Shown here in pieces: positions 17,479 to 25,732 of a DNA stretch of 58,894 nucleotides. Every line of letters starts with the position of its first letter. Within the stretch, counting starts at the first letter, position 1. This DNA comes from a virus. Location: the IMG/VR virus record IMGVR_UViG_3300042332_001561, positions 1 to 58,894 of that record; one strand, given 5' to 3'. The notes beneath the pieces were generated by a model that saw only the letters and a program-made list of their open reading frames with translations, searched no databases and was not told the origin of the DNA. The translations under genes and the position numbers were made by a program.

Positions 17479-19104
17479 TTAAACTCCCGGACCAGCTGAT
17501 AAAGATAGGCTTATTTTTTTCAAGCCCAACGATGATATTACATTAATATATAACATTATTACACCTTTTTCTGTTTTTGAAGGAACAGCTTTAAACTCAA
17601 AATCAGATATAATTTGATTATTCTTTAAGTATAATAGCATATTGCTGACTTCTGAAGATACTTGGTCATAGCTAAATTTGCCTATAGATTTGTAGCTTGA
17701 ATTCTTAACCTCACTTGACAATAGAGATGCTAGTCTGACCTGTGGAAGTTTGCTAAAAACAGAATTTAAATTTGCCATTGTATAATCGTTTGAAACATAA
17801 ACCTCAAAAGGATTTCCTCTTCTAGCTTTATTGCCTTTATAGATGGTATTAATTCCCATACTATCTAAGGTATTTATCTCGGCATTTGTTAGCTCAGCTC
17901 CAAAAAGCGCCATTGCTCCTGGTATTTTTTTTCTAGTTAAACCTATATTAATTTGTGTTGAAGAGATCATCCCAGCAAATGCAGCTGCTACTGAACTGGT
18001 ATAAGTTGTTTGAAAAAAACTATGAGAGAAAGTTGCTTCCCCATAAATAGGGATAATATATCTTCCTTTGTCTGAAGAAATTTGACCACTATAATCATAA
18101 GTTGTAAATTTATCTTTTAATATACTATTTGATTTTATTATTTCAATATCAGATGAATTTGTACCATTAGTTTTTGATCCTATTATTCCGATTTGAACAT
18201 ATCCTGTTTCGTTATGAAAATTACTACAATAATTAGCTAATTGAGATGTAAAATCAACAGAGCCGGTTCTTATAAATGATGTTTCTAGCGGCACTACAAT
18301 ATCTATGAAATCTAAAACCTTTATAACAGAATACGTTTCCTCAAGTCTTTCGTAATACTTTTCATAAAAAGTTTGATATGAAGGAGTGGCCTGATCAATA
18401 TTAAAGTAATTATACTCAGTTCCTCTTTCTTCTATATCTGAAACATATTCTGACATTGGTGCTGCAGCACATATAAATATATCTCTAGCGCCAGCGTCAT
18501 AAGCATCTAAAACACCCCTTAACAAAGGGCTTTTTGTGTTTGCTCCGAGTATGTCTATTGCATTCTGTACTGATTTTAATTTAATTGGGTTATTTAGTTG
18601 CATTCCGTCTGCATGGCCAATTAATAGTATTGAATTTGTATTTGACGAAGAGAGATCTTGATATGTTGGTCGATAGGATACTACACTGGATCTATTGCCT
18701 ATTGGAACTGTTGGGTTTGGTTCATATATTGAATCTTTGACTTGAAAAGATGACTCTATAACTAGCGGTTGACCGGATTTTACAGTCTTTGCTATTACTG
18801 TGTATGGACCAGGAAATATATTAACAGGAACTTTATAGTGAAAAATAAATTCTAAATTATTTGTTTTTTCAATATATGCAGAAGTATCTGGTGTAGCGTG
18901 GGAGTTGTTGTATGAAATTGGATTCAATATAACAGATCCAGATAAACTGTCTCCCCTAACTACACCAATGGTAATATCTTCTGGAATCGTTTGAGTTGTA
19001 GGATCATATACTTCGCCATCAGCAGCAAATAAGAATTTAAATTGAACAGTTTGACCCTTTGAAACCACTAACATATTAAACCTGTTTATCTCTTGTTGCG
19101 CCAA
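17479..19104 (-). CDS. Tail-sheath-like protein with N-terminal Ig-type domain
   Basis: This 541-residue protein has two parts. Residues 1 to about 125 look like an Ig-like strand-rich domain (KGQTVQFKFLFAADGEVYDP... ending FPGPYTVIAKTVKSG). The remainder resembles sheath proteins: SILLIGHADGMQ, a segment about 'LLRGVLDAYDAGARDIFICAAAP', a Rossmann-like core and a C-terminal strand region with VIMLYINVISSLGLKKISLSLS. It is distinct from the shorter sheath gene at 15300-16556. Having two sheath-type genes next to neck and terminator genes suggests that this one may be a collar-proximal or initiating sheath ring. It overlaps the upstream head-closure gene by 29 bases. Confidence 0.6.
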   Translation of the reverse strand: MAQQEINRFNMLVVSKGQTVQFKFLFAADGEVYDPTTQTIPEDITIGVVRGDSLSGSVILNPISYNNSHATPDTSAYIEKTNNLEFIFHYKVPVNIFPGPYTVIAKTVKSGQPLVIESSFQVKDSIYEPNPTVPIGNRSSVVSYRPTYQDLSSSNTNSILLIGHADGMQLNNPIKLKSVQNAIDILGANTKSPLLRGVLDAYDAGARDIFICAAAPMSEYVSDIEERGTEYNYFNIDQATPSYQTFYEKYYERLEETYSVIKVLDFIDIVVPLETSFIRTGSVDFTSQLANYCSNFHNETGYVQIGIIGSKTNGTNSSDIEIIKSNSILKDKFTTYDYSGQISSDKGRYIIPIYGEATFSHSFFQTTYTSSVAAAFAGMISSTQINIGLTRKKIPGAMALFGAELTNAEINTLDSMGINTIYKGNKARRGNPFEVYVSNDYTMANLNSVFSKLPQVRLASLLSSEVKNSSYKSIGKFSYDQVSSEVSNMLLYLKNNQIISDFEFKAVPSKTEKGVIMLYINVISSLGLKKISLSLSAGPGV

Positions 19105-19450
19105 CGGTCCAGAAAGTTATCTTACCCATTCTACCTCTCATGGGAGATGCTGTATCTATTACATAGATAGTTTGTCTTCCGTGGGCATTGGGTAGTTGTT
19201 CGTATACTCTATCCCCCTCTTGAGGATTAACTTCTGCCTCAAAATAGTATACAATATCAGAGTTAATGATTATTCCTTCATCTTCTTCCTGTTTAGATTG
19301 AGAGTTAACTTTACCATTAGGAAAAACGCTTCTTGTGGTTACTCTCTCTAAAGAATCTGAATAATTTCCATTAAACAATTTTCTTTGGATATAAACATCA
19401 TAACCCCATTCTTGAAGAATCTTTTTAAAGGTTTTATCAAGACTAATCAT
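19076..19450 (-). CDS. Head closure / head-tail joining protein (putative)
   Basis: This 124-residue protein is strand-rich, with the order ISLDKTFKKILQEWGYDVYIQRKL at the N-terminus, then EGIIINSDIVYYFEAEVNPQEGDRVYE and a C-terminal HGRQTIYVIDTASPMRGRMGKITFWTVGA. This looks like the head-closure (stopper) proteins of long-tailed phages, in which a small beta-barrel handles a 'GD.I' turn. It overlaps the adaptor gene upstream (8 bases) and the sheath-like gene downstream (29 bases), consistent with tight coupling of neck genes. The assignment comes from size, strand pattern and gene order rather than from a diagnostic residue. Confidence 0.5.
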   Translation of the reverse strand: MISLDKTFKKILQEWGYDVYIQRKLFNGNYSDSLERVTTRSVFPNGKVNSQSKQEEDEGIIINSDIVYYFEAEVNPQEGDRVYEQLPNAHGRQTIYVIDTASPMRGRMGKITFWTVGATRDKQV

Positions 19451-20333
19451 AGCTTCTTAGACCCCTCTTGGGCATTGGGTCTTCATCTCTTAGGACTTTT
19501 TCTCCTGGACCGTATAGATCTCTATCTCCAAGATAAATTGTCTTTCCTGTTTGTGGATCGTAATTTCTTGGTTTTTGAGATGTAGATATAGGAAGACCTT
19601 TTGGCTGGAAACCTTTTGGACCAACTTTTCCAGCTAAAATTTCTTTTCTTAGAGCAGCAGCTATCTGACACCATGTAGTTGCATTGCCTCTGGTAATTTG
19701 GGTTCTAGGAAGCGATCTAGATGAGACTGTTAAATCGCCCAATTGAATAGACATTTCATCGTCTCCGCCATAATTGTATGTTCTACTTAGTTCACATGCT
19801 GTGGCTGCTTTTATGTATTCTAAAACATTAAAGCCTAAATCAGAGCCTGTAATCTCATCTCCATATGAATACATTTGTTTTATTTCTAGGGAAAAACCAT
19901 GTATAATTTCGCCTATTTCCATCAATGATGCTTCAGGAAAGTAAGCTTTTAATTCTTCTGGATTTAAATATAACGGTTCAACATCTGGGGCAAAAGTTAT
20001 GACCTCTTCATGTCTGAGTGTTATTAGTGGTCTATATTCATCTGTTGGAGTGCTAACGTATAGTTGTTGATTAACAGTTATGTAACTGTTGTCCTCCATT
20101 GTTCCAACAAAGGTAACCTTATATTCTCCAGCTTCAGTGGGGGTAAAATCATAATAATATTCAGAATCTGTCAACTGTGTTGCTGTCTGAGAAACGATTT
20201 CAGAGTTGTCAGAATCATAAACTTTTACAACAACATATGTGGGGGTAGCTTCTACTTGCTGACCCTGTGCATTAATGTCTATAAATTTAACTTTAATTCT
20301 TACAGTATTATTTACTAATACATCATTGATCAT
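19443..20333 (-). CDS. Head-tail adaptor (neck) protein with N-terminal Ig-like domain
   Basis: This 296-residue protein has an Ig-like first part (residues about 1-100: NNTVRIKVKFIDINAQGQ... AGEYKVTFVGTMEDN) and a helical second part (YLNPEELKAYFPEASLMEIGEIIHGFSLEIKQ... LEYIKAATACELSRTY) that resembles the small helical adaptor proteins binding under the portal. The C-terminal 60 residues are basic and Pro/Gly-rich. It heads a cluster with head closure, sheath-like and terminator genes. GGAG before A6 and the ATG forms the ribosome-binding site; two TATAAT hexamers lie just upstream (20364-20376) without a clear -35 element. Confidence 0.55.
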   Translation of the reverse strand: MINDVLVNNTVRIKVKFIDINAQGQQVEATPTYVVVKVYDSDNSEIVSQTATQLTDSEYYYDFTPTEAGEYKVTFVGTMEDNSYITVNQQLYVSTPTDEYRPLITLRHEEVITFAPDVEPLYLNPEELKAYFPEASLMEIGEIIHGFSLEIKQMYSYGDEITGSDLGFNVLEYIKAATACELSRTYNYGGDDEMSIQLGDLTVSSRSLPRTQITRGNATTWCQIAAALRKEILAGKVGPKGFQPKGLPISTSQKPRNYDPQTGKTIYLGDRDLYGPGEKVLRDEDPMPKRGLRSYD

Positions 20334-20371
20334 TTTTTTTCTCCGTTATTTAGACACTAAAATATTATAAA

Positions 20372-20683
20372 TTATACAAATACTTCAAAAGTAATTTCTG
20401 AACTATCATTTACATATATTGTCTCTGCTTGAGTAATTGCATAGGCTTGCTCAGGAGAAGCCTCTATTGTTATTACGCCAGATTCAGAATATTCTAGACT
20501 TATAGTTCCTATTGTTGTGTAGTTGCTAAAGTCTTCATTTAAGGATATAACTACATTGATATTTTCCAATACCAATGTAGATCCTATTGAGGGTATATTT
20601 AATATTACGGTACCTTGATAGTTAATACCCTGAGCATTATAGCCAATTGTATCATTATAAAGCATTTTGGTACCAAATTTCAA
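20372..20683 (-). CDS. Hypothetical virion-like beta protein
   Basis: This 103-residue protein, beginning MKFGTKMLYNDTIGYN, consists of alternating hydrophobic and polar residues predicted to form strands (GTVILNIPSIGSTLVLENINVVISL). It has no cysteines and no catalytic motif. It lies between the cargo cassette and the neck genes, with its stop 38 bases before the adaptor start. It could be a small structural or decoration protein. I do not recognise a family. Confidence 0.6.
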   Translation of the reverse strand: MKFGTKMLYNDTIGYNAQGINYQGTVILNIPSIGSTLVLENINVVISLNEDFSNYTTIGTISLEYSESGVITIEASPEQAYAITQAETIYVNDSSEITFEVFV

Positions 20684-20720
20684 AATAAAATATGTTATCT
20701 ATAGTAACATTAATTGTCTT

Positions 20721-21002
20721 TTAAGACCACCAAAAATGTTTTAAAATAGAAAGGCTTGCCAGCATAGCCCAAGCAACATTAAAGAGAATAATTGTTGGAA
20801 GTGTTTTTTCTGTTGATGACCATATTAGTGCCAAGCTAGAGATTATGGCAAATATATACAGCCACCAAAACTGCTGACCTAAAAGTAGACCAGGAAAAAT
20901 AATTGCTATCTTTGTAGCAAAACCCATAGCTTCAACAGTATTAGCTTTTGTCCAATATTCCCCGGAAGACATTGTCTTGACGGCATTAAGGATTCTGTTC
21001 AT
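20721..21002 (-). CDS. Small membrane protein (holin-like size)
   Basis: This 93-residue protein has at least two hydrophobic segments: FATKIAIIFPGLLLGQQFWWLYIFAIISSLALIW and TIILFNVAWAMLASLSIL. The N-terminus is polar and the C-terminus short (KHFWWS). Size and two to three membrane spans would fit a holin, but I see no endolysin gene in this window and the gene lies at the end of the metabolic cargo cassette, so a transport or membrane-anchoring role is equally possible. It overlaps the upstream 66-residue gene by 17 bases. Confidence 0.55.
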   Translation of the reverse strand: MNRILNAVKTMSSGEYWTKANTVEAMGFATKIAIIFPGLLLGQQFWWLYIFAIISSLALIWSSTEKTLPTIILFNVAWAMLASLSILKHFWWS

Positions 21003-21186
21003 TCAATTCCTGTCTAGCTTTCTTTTCTAACTGATCGTAGTGCCAGAGTAGTATCATTGATTTACCACCAAGAAAATGCACTTTCCACATAAACTCTTTC
21101 CAATCTTCTTCGGTATTAGGAAAATACTTATTGTCCGTTCTGTTTCGATAATCATCTGCACTAAAGCGATAAATGTCATTAGTCAT
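20986..21186 (-). CDS. Small hypothetical protein in the cargo cassette
   Basis: This 66-residue acidic/aromatic protein (MTNDIYRFSADDYRNRTDNK...) is rich in Trp, Tyr and Asp, without membrane segments or cysteines. It overlaps the neighbours on both sides (8 and 17 bases), so it is almost certainly a real, co-translated gene. Function is unknown. Its tight link to the halogenase-linked 264-residue gene suggests that it belongs to the same cassette. Confidence 0.6.
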   Translation of the reverse strand: MTNDIYRFSADDYRNRTDNKYFPNTEEDWKEFMWKVHFLGGKSMILLWHYDQLEKKARQELNEQNP

Positions 21187-21973
21187 TCTTTTTATTTCCC
21201 AAAATAGAATCGACTAGTCGAACAGCTTTTCTGTAGGCAAGTCCTGTTGAATTTTTTGGACCTATACCACCAGTCATGTACATATTGGTTGATGCATACT
21301 TAAAGAATGATTCATCCATAAATTCAATTTCATTAATATCAGAGTCTCTCTTGAATGGAATTATTTGAACTAATGGTGTTTGATACTTTATTGAAAATTC
21401 GGTATTAGTTTTTACGTTCAAAACTATATTAACAACTTGATAGAAATCAGTGTGCACTATTGCAGGAAGTATTGAATAGTCTTGATTCTCCTCATAATTA
21501 ATTGGAAGAATAAGAGAAGACCAACCAGGGGCCGTTTGTATTCTCCATGGAGTAACCAACTTAGGGTATGACATCTTTTCGATTTTTCTACTATCTGTCA
21601 TCGGACACTTACCAGTTTGTGTAAAGGAAAAGTTATTTGCCCACTGAAAGTCAATCGGTGGATTCATGTTGTCTGCTGATATTGTCCAAACACTTTGTTC
21701 TATATTTGGAGCAAAATAAAAATTAGTCCAGGCAGGGATTGTGATTCCTGCACTGAGATAGTCTGAAACGCCCGCACAGGAACGAACAGATCCATGTCCT
21801 TTGTGTATGTGTCTAAACCATTGAGGTAAAGTTTGACCACCATTAACATATGGTGCACTTGCCATAAACCTATTGTCCATTGGGGTAATTCTTACTGAGC
21901 CTGGTTTAACTTTTTTTAGTTTTAATATATTTTTAATTTTCTTCATTTTATATACCAAAGCTTTCATTGGCAA
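21179..21973 (-). CDS. Halogenase-associated protein of unknown function
   Basis: The ORF has 264 codons; the likely first residue is one of several Met/Lys codons near the start (MKALVYKMKKIKN, with MKKIKNILK also possible), overlapping the halogenase end. The core reads TPWRIQTAPGWSSLILPIN, then strands around 'FYQVVNIVLNV' and a VQIIPFKR motif. From memory, uncharacterised proteins of similar length with a terminal IPFKR (DUF6065-like) occur near halogenases in marine phages and bacteria, but I cannot verify this. The fold may be a double-stranded beta helix. I do not see the HxD iron-binding pair of a dioxygenase. It could be a partner in product binding or modification. Confidence 0.6.
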   Translation of the reverse strand: MPMKALVYKMKKIKNILKLKKVKPGSVRITPMDNRFMASAPYVNGGQTLPQWFRHIHKGHGSVRSCAGVSDYLSAGITIPAWTNFYFAPNIEQSVWTISADNMNPPIDFQWANNFSFTQTGKCPMTDSRKIEKMSYPKLVTPWRIQTAPGWSSLILPINYEENQDYSILPAIVHTDFYQVVNIVLNVKTNTEFSIKYQTPLVQIIPFKRDSDINEIEFMDESFFKYASTNMYMTGGIGPKNSTGLAYRKAVRLVDSILGNKKND

Positions 21974-23444
21974 TTGATGCCTGAATTAAGCTTTCTCTGT
22001 GATCTATCATTTCTTTACTATATCGACGTAATCGGATTTCGTCCGCATTTTTTTCAACTATATTTCTTATATTCATTGATTTCATTGCATTAGTTGACGG
22101 CTGTGAAGATATTAAGTTCTGTCCCTGCATTACGTGCACAAAATGCCTACTCAAAAACATTAGATGACCACTATTTGGAATATCGTAGTGACCAGGAACT
22201 TGTTCTGCCCATAAATCAATTAAATTTTGCAGAGTTTCCGTGATTGGAAGTTTGCTTACATATCTCCAAAATTCTGTATCGTTTCTGTCTGAAACATAAT
22301 GAAGACGAATCATGTCTAAAATGTTTTCCATCATAGACTTCATTTTTCTATTATAAGACTCTTGTATTGCCTTGGAATCCTTAGTAAAAGAAGCTATTCC
22401 ATTAATAATTTGCTTGCATTGGATAATCGTTGAGCCTATAGAAGTAGCTTCCAATGGCTCAACAAAAGATGATGATAAACCTACGGATATACAGTTCTTA
22501 TACCATTGAACTGGAGCATAGCCTGGATCAAAAGCGAACTGTCTATACTTTTCTATTTTATGTCCAGTAATTAATTCTGCTTCTTTAACAGCTTCTTCCT
22601 CTGTTATAAAGTTAGAATTATAAACGTAACCATTGCCACGACGTTCAGTTGTTGGTATTTCCCATATCCAACCAGCTGATGCAGCTCTAGCTCTAGTGTA
22701 TGGTCTTATCTGATTACTTGGATCAGATTCAGTTGGGAATGCTATTGCAGCATTAGTGGGCAAATACTTAGAAAAAGAAATCCATTCCGTATTACCCATT
22801 TCTGTCATTAACTTTTTAGCAAAGCCTGTTGCATCAATCCAAACATCTGCGTTAATTTCTAAATTAGAATTTAACTTAACACTTTGAATGTAGCCATCTT
22901 CATCTAAAATAATAGAAGTTACTTCGTCATCAATAAATCTAACCATTCTTTTAAAGCAGAGTCCTGTTAAAAAATTATTTAGTTCAAATGTATCAAAATG
23001 AAACTGATTAGTGTTGTTGTGCATGTTTTCTTTAATGACCTGATTCTGTACTAAGCCTAGATGGCCAGTCTGTGAAGTTATTGGCTTGTCATTCTCTAGG
23101 AATGACATATATTCGCCAAACAATCCGAATGCAAAAATTTCAGGTGCAGAACCTACACTATGAAAATAGTCTGGACGTTTATTTGTCCAATTCTCAAATC
23201 TAATTCCATATTTATGCGTTGCATTTGTGTTGGTTATCAAATCTTCTACACCTATATCGCACATATCCATAAAGTCACGCCAATGTTCAGTGCTACCTTC
23301 GCCTACTCCAATAATGCCAACTTTGCTTGATGAGATGTTTGTTATTTCATCATTTGGGAAAGCTCGTCTAAACATAAGCGATGCAATAAGACCAGCTGTT
23401 CCTGAGCCTACTATGCATATTTTTCTATTCTGTGATTGCGTCAT
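21948..23444 (-). CDS. FAD-dependent tryptophan-halogenase family protein
   Basis: This 498-residue protein matches the length of flavin-dependent halogenases, which use FADH2, O2 and chloride/bromide to halogenate an aromatic substrate. Visible features are the N-terminal FAD-binding GSGTAG (residues 13-18), VGEGST (47-52), a Lys in ATHKYGIRF at residue 78 corresponding to the catalytic Lys of PrnA/RebH, the signature GWIWEIP (258-264), and FVEPLEAT (327-334) with Glu332 at the place of the catalytic Glu. All key residues are present, so an active enzyme is expected; the substrate is unknown, and viral relatives need not act on free tryptophan. A separate flavin reductase is normally needed and is not seen here. 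It overlaps both neighbours. Confidence 0.9.
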   Translation of the reverse strand: MTQSQNRKICIVGSGTAGLIASLMFRRAFPNDEITNISSSKVGIIGVGEGSTEHWRDFMDMCDIGVEDLITNTNATHKYGIRFENWTNKRPDYFHSVGSAPEIFAFGLFGEYMSFLENDKPITSQTGHLGLVQNQVIKENMHNNTNQFHFDTFELNNFLTGLCFKRMVRFIDDEVTSIILDEDGYIQSVKLNSNLEINADVWIDATGFAKKLMTEMGNTEWISFSKYLPTNAAIAFPTESDPSNQIRPYTRARAASAGWIWEIPTTERRGNGYVYNSNFITEEEAVKEAELITGHKIEKYRQFAFDPGYAPVQWYKNCISVGLSSSFVEPLEATSIGSTIIQCKQIINGIASFTKDSKAIQESYNRKMKSMMENILDMIRLHYVSDRNDTEFWRYVSKLPITETLQNLIDLWAEQVPGHYDIPNSGHLMFLSRHFVHVMQGQNLISSQPSTNAMKSMNIRNIVEKNADEIRLRRYSKEMIDHRESLIQASIANESFGI

Positions 23445-24540
23445 AATATCTCTTAGCTTTTATTGCATTAATAAAAGTTTTAGTGTCCTTTATATCTGGC
23501 TGGCCATTGTTAAAGAAATCAAGTGATTCTGATATCTGATCAATTGTAACATCTTCAGGATCTATTTGCGGCATTGATATCAACACATATTTGAGAAGAA
23601 AGTTGTCCATTTTCTTTTTCTCTTCATCCTTAACCCATTGTGGAATCTGCGGATGCAATGGATGATTAACCCCTAATGATGTTAGGGTTTCGTATCTAGA
23701 CTGATGTTTAATCATTTGTAAAATAGAATCAGGAAGTATGCCTGTTTCTGAAAAGCCATGTCGTGCATTGGCGTGTCCGTTTATAAATCTAGCAACTGGC
23801 ATCATTACTTCTGTTTCATTTAGTTCGTTTAACATTGATTCGCTAAACCCAGCTAAGTTCAAAAATGACGCAGCACCTGATGCAATTTCTTCCGTTGATA
23901 GATTAGAATCATACAGTGTTTTCCATTCTGAAATAAGCTTTATTATTCCAGAAAATGTTTTTGATACACCAGTTACAATGGGCCAATTTCTCCACTGCAT
24001 AGCGATCGGCCAAACTTCTTGAACTGATATGTAACCAACTCCATTTATTGAATAAATTACCCTAAAGTCTTTTAAATTGCCAGCCATCATTGCGTAGTCC
24101 ATGGGATTTTCGCTAATTCCATCAGACACATCATAAACTCTTGGTCCATATTTATCAATGTCACATCTTTCATCTAATGATACTAGACCAATAATTGATT
24201 CGCTTTTAACATGGACTGGTTTTAAAAAACTAAAAAATTGATGCGGTTTATTAACTAAATTATTTAATTCATTCATATCTCTTTCATAAAGATTAAATTG
24301 AATTATATATTCTTCTCCAGTGTTTGTTGTAACATTTAAAGAGTATGGGTCAGATGTATTTGGCAAATCATTGAATGCAATAAGCGTTACGTTATCTAAG
24401 GAATAGGCTATATAATCGGTATATTCCTGTATGCCATTTGGATGGGCGTACGACAAGGTTATCCCTTCGCATGCAGGTACGCAGGCGTAGCATGGGGTGT
24501 CTTTTAATGTAAATTGATCTATAGATATTACTGAAACCAT
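23425..24540 (-). CDS. Unknown protein between halogenase and dioxygenase
   Basis: This 371-residue protein begins MVSVISIDQFTLKDTPCYACVPACEG, with three cysteines in a CxxCxxxC arrangement (residues 17, 20 and 24) that could bind a metal or cluster. The rest includes a strand-rich part (residues about 40-200) and helical regions with RFINGHANARHGF and HPLHPQIPQWVKDEEK. I recognise no family. It overlaps the halogenase start by 20 bases and the dioxygenase end by 13 bases, which implies co-translation and a shared pathway with these two enzymes. It may be the substrate or a carrier of the modification, but this is speculation. Confidence 0.7.
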   Translation of the reverse strand: MVSVISIDQFTLKDTPCYACVPACEGITLSYAHPNGIQEYTDYIAYSLDNVTLIAFNDLPNTSDPYSLNVTTNTGEEYIIQFNLYERDMNELNNLVNKPHQFFSFLKPVHVKSESIIGLVSLDERCDIDKYGPRVYDVSDGISENPMDYAMMAGNLKDFRVIYSINGVGYISVQEVWPIAMQWRNWPIVTGVSKTFSGIIKLISEWKTLYDSNLSTEEIASGAASFLNLAGFSESMLNELNETEVMMPVARFINGHANARHGFSETGILPDSILQMIKHQSRYETLTSLGVNHPLHPQIPQWVKDEEKKKMDNFLLKYVLISMPQIDPEDVTIDQISESLDFFNNGQPDIKDTKTFINAIKAKRYYDAITE

Positions 24541-25100
24541 GTTACCAAACTATACTTTATTCCAAGTTTTACCGGATGTGCTATGTGAAGATATGGAAAA
24601 TTTGACGGAAAGACAACAGCTGTATTTTTTTTAGGTTTTATTTTTATATCAAAAAATGAAAACTCAAGTTCTCCACCCTCTTCAACATCTTCTAGGAAAG
24701 CAACTAAACTCACCACTCTAGAATTCATTGGGGCATGATCATAATGATTATGATACTCAGCGCCATTCGTGTATTTAAGGACTCTCCAACCTTCGTTTCC
24801 AGATGTTGCTACATTGTATTGTTTTTTATAATCTTCTACAATTTCAAACATTGGATTTTGAATTTCTTTTTTAAACATTTGTCCAAATGGAGTATTATTG
24901 GATTCTTCTCCTAATATGGAAATATTACACTCTGCTGAAGTTCTATAATTGCCGATTGCACCTACTCCAACTGCAGAGTTTTTCCAAGTAATGTCGCTCC
25001 AATCATTTTGACTTTCTAATTCTAAATGCTCCATGAATAAAGACGCATCAAAAAAGTCACTGTACAGAGATATGCACGTTGCTAGATTTTCTACTTTCAT
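24528..25100 (-). CDS. 2-oxoglutarate/Fe(II) dioxygenase (prolyl 4-hydroxylase-like)
   Basis: This 190-residue protein fits the minimal prolyl-4-hydroxylase-type domain. The iron ligands are His119 and Asp121 in HNHYDHAP and His172 in YLHIAHPV; Lys182 in GIKYSLVTWF takes the place of the Arg/Lys that binds 2-oxoglutarate. The intervening 'VVSLVAFLEDVEEGGELEF' is typical of this family. These enzymes hydroxylate a substrate C-H bond, often proline. It overlaps genes on both sides. Close by is a gene for a collagen-like fibre with many Gly-Pro-X repeats (27747-29300), which suggests a possible protein substrate; an alternative is a pathway shared with the halogenase. Confidence 0.85.
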   Translation of the reverse strand: MKVENLATCISLYSDFFDASLFMEHLELESQNDWSDITWKNSAVGVGAIGNYRTSAECNISILGEESNNTPFGQMFKKEIQNPMFEIVEDYKKQYNVATSGNEGWRVLKYTNGAEYHNHYDHAPMNSRVVSLVAFLEDVEEGGELEFSFFDIKIKPKKNTAVVFPSNFPYLHIAHPVKLGIKYSLVTWFQ

Positions 25101-25489
25101 GATGTTACTTCAATTTTTCCTTCATACAAAATTTCACCGCTATTTATAAGTTTAAAATTAAAAATTCCCTTTTCATTAAATCTTGCCCTAAAGTAAGCTT
25201 TATGATTTTCTTTAATTATTGGTTTGATAATTAAATCTTTGCAGTTGATGTGTATGTCATTTTTTAATTCAAGAAATTCATTTGTCATATCAAATTTCCA
25301 AATATAATTTTCTTTAACTATTTTATCATAGTCATATTGTTCTATCTCTGGACTAGAAAGTATTTCTATTTTATCGTATTCGTCAGCAACAACGATCTCT
25401 AATAAATTTCTTTTAGCTATATCCATTATGTGATTAGGAACGACGCCATTAACACATTCTCTAGATGGAACTGCTATATGTCTTTTCAT
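25097..25489 (-). CDS. Hypothetical protein in the cargo cassette
   Basis: This 130-residue protein starts MKRHIAVPSRECVNGVVP. The second half is strand-rich (KDLIIKPIIKENHKAYFRARF ... FNFKLINSGEILYEGKIEV). It overlaps the dioxygenase start by 4 bases and the upstream gene end by 4 bases (ATGA-type coupling). There is no recognisable motif. The gene order suggests linkage with the dioxygenase or with the fibres just upstream. Confidence 0.6.
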   Translation of the reverse strand: MKRHIAVPSRECVNGVVPNHIMDIAKRNLLEIVVADEYDKIEILSSPEIEQYDYDKIVKENYIWKFDMTNEFLELKNDIHINCKDLIIKPIIKENHKAYFRARFNEKGIFNFKLINSGEILYEGKIEVTS

Positions 25490-25719
25490 CCAAGACCAGA
25501 AACTTTTTCTCTTAAGTCTTTTATTAAAGTTATGTAGTGTGCAACTTTTCCAATTGCTGTCTCCATATTAACTGGTTCGTCCCATGCATCGGCATCAAAT
25601 GTCTCTGCATCTAATCCAAGACCGACAAGGATCCTGTATAATTCACGCTCGTGCATTTGAATACTAAAATTTAATGCTTCTACTTTAGCTTCATTGTTAA
25701 GTGAGTCAAAAAAGCCCAT
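25486..25719 (-). CDS. Small hypothetical protein
   Basis: This 77-residue helical protein (MGFFDSLNNEAKVEALNFSIQ ...) is acidic, with no cysteines. It lies between the His-rich fibre (stop 13 bases upstream) and the cargo genes, overlapping the next gene by 4 bases. Its all-helical character would fit a small chaperone for the fibres, but there is no direct evidence for that. Confidence 0.6.
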   Translation of the reverse strand: MGFFDSLNNEAKVEALNFSIQMHERELYRILVGLGLDAETFDADAWDEPVNMETAIGKVAHYITLIKDLREKVSGLG

Positions 25720-25732
25720 AATATTTTACCTC

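Noticed and set aside
20364-20376. Two TATAAT boxes upstream of the neck adaptor gene
   Set aside because: No -35 element at proper spacing and no extended -10; too likely by chance in AT-rich sequence.
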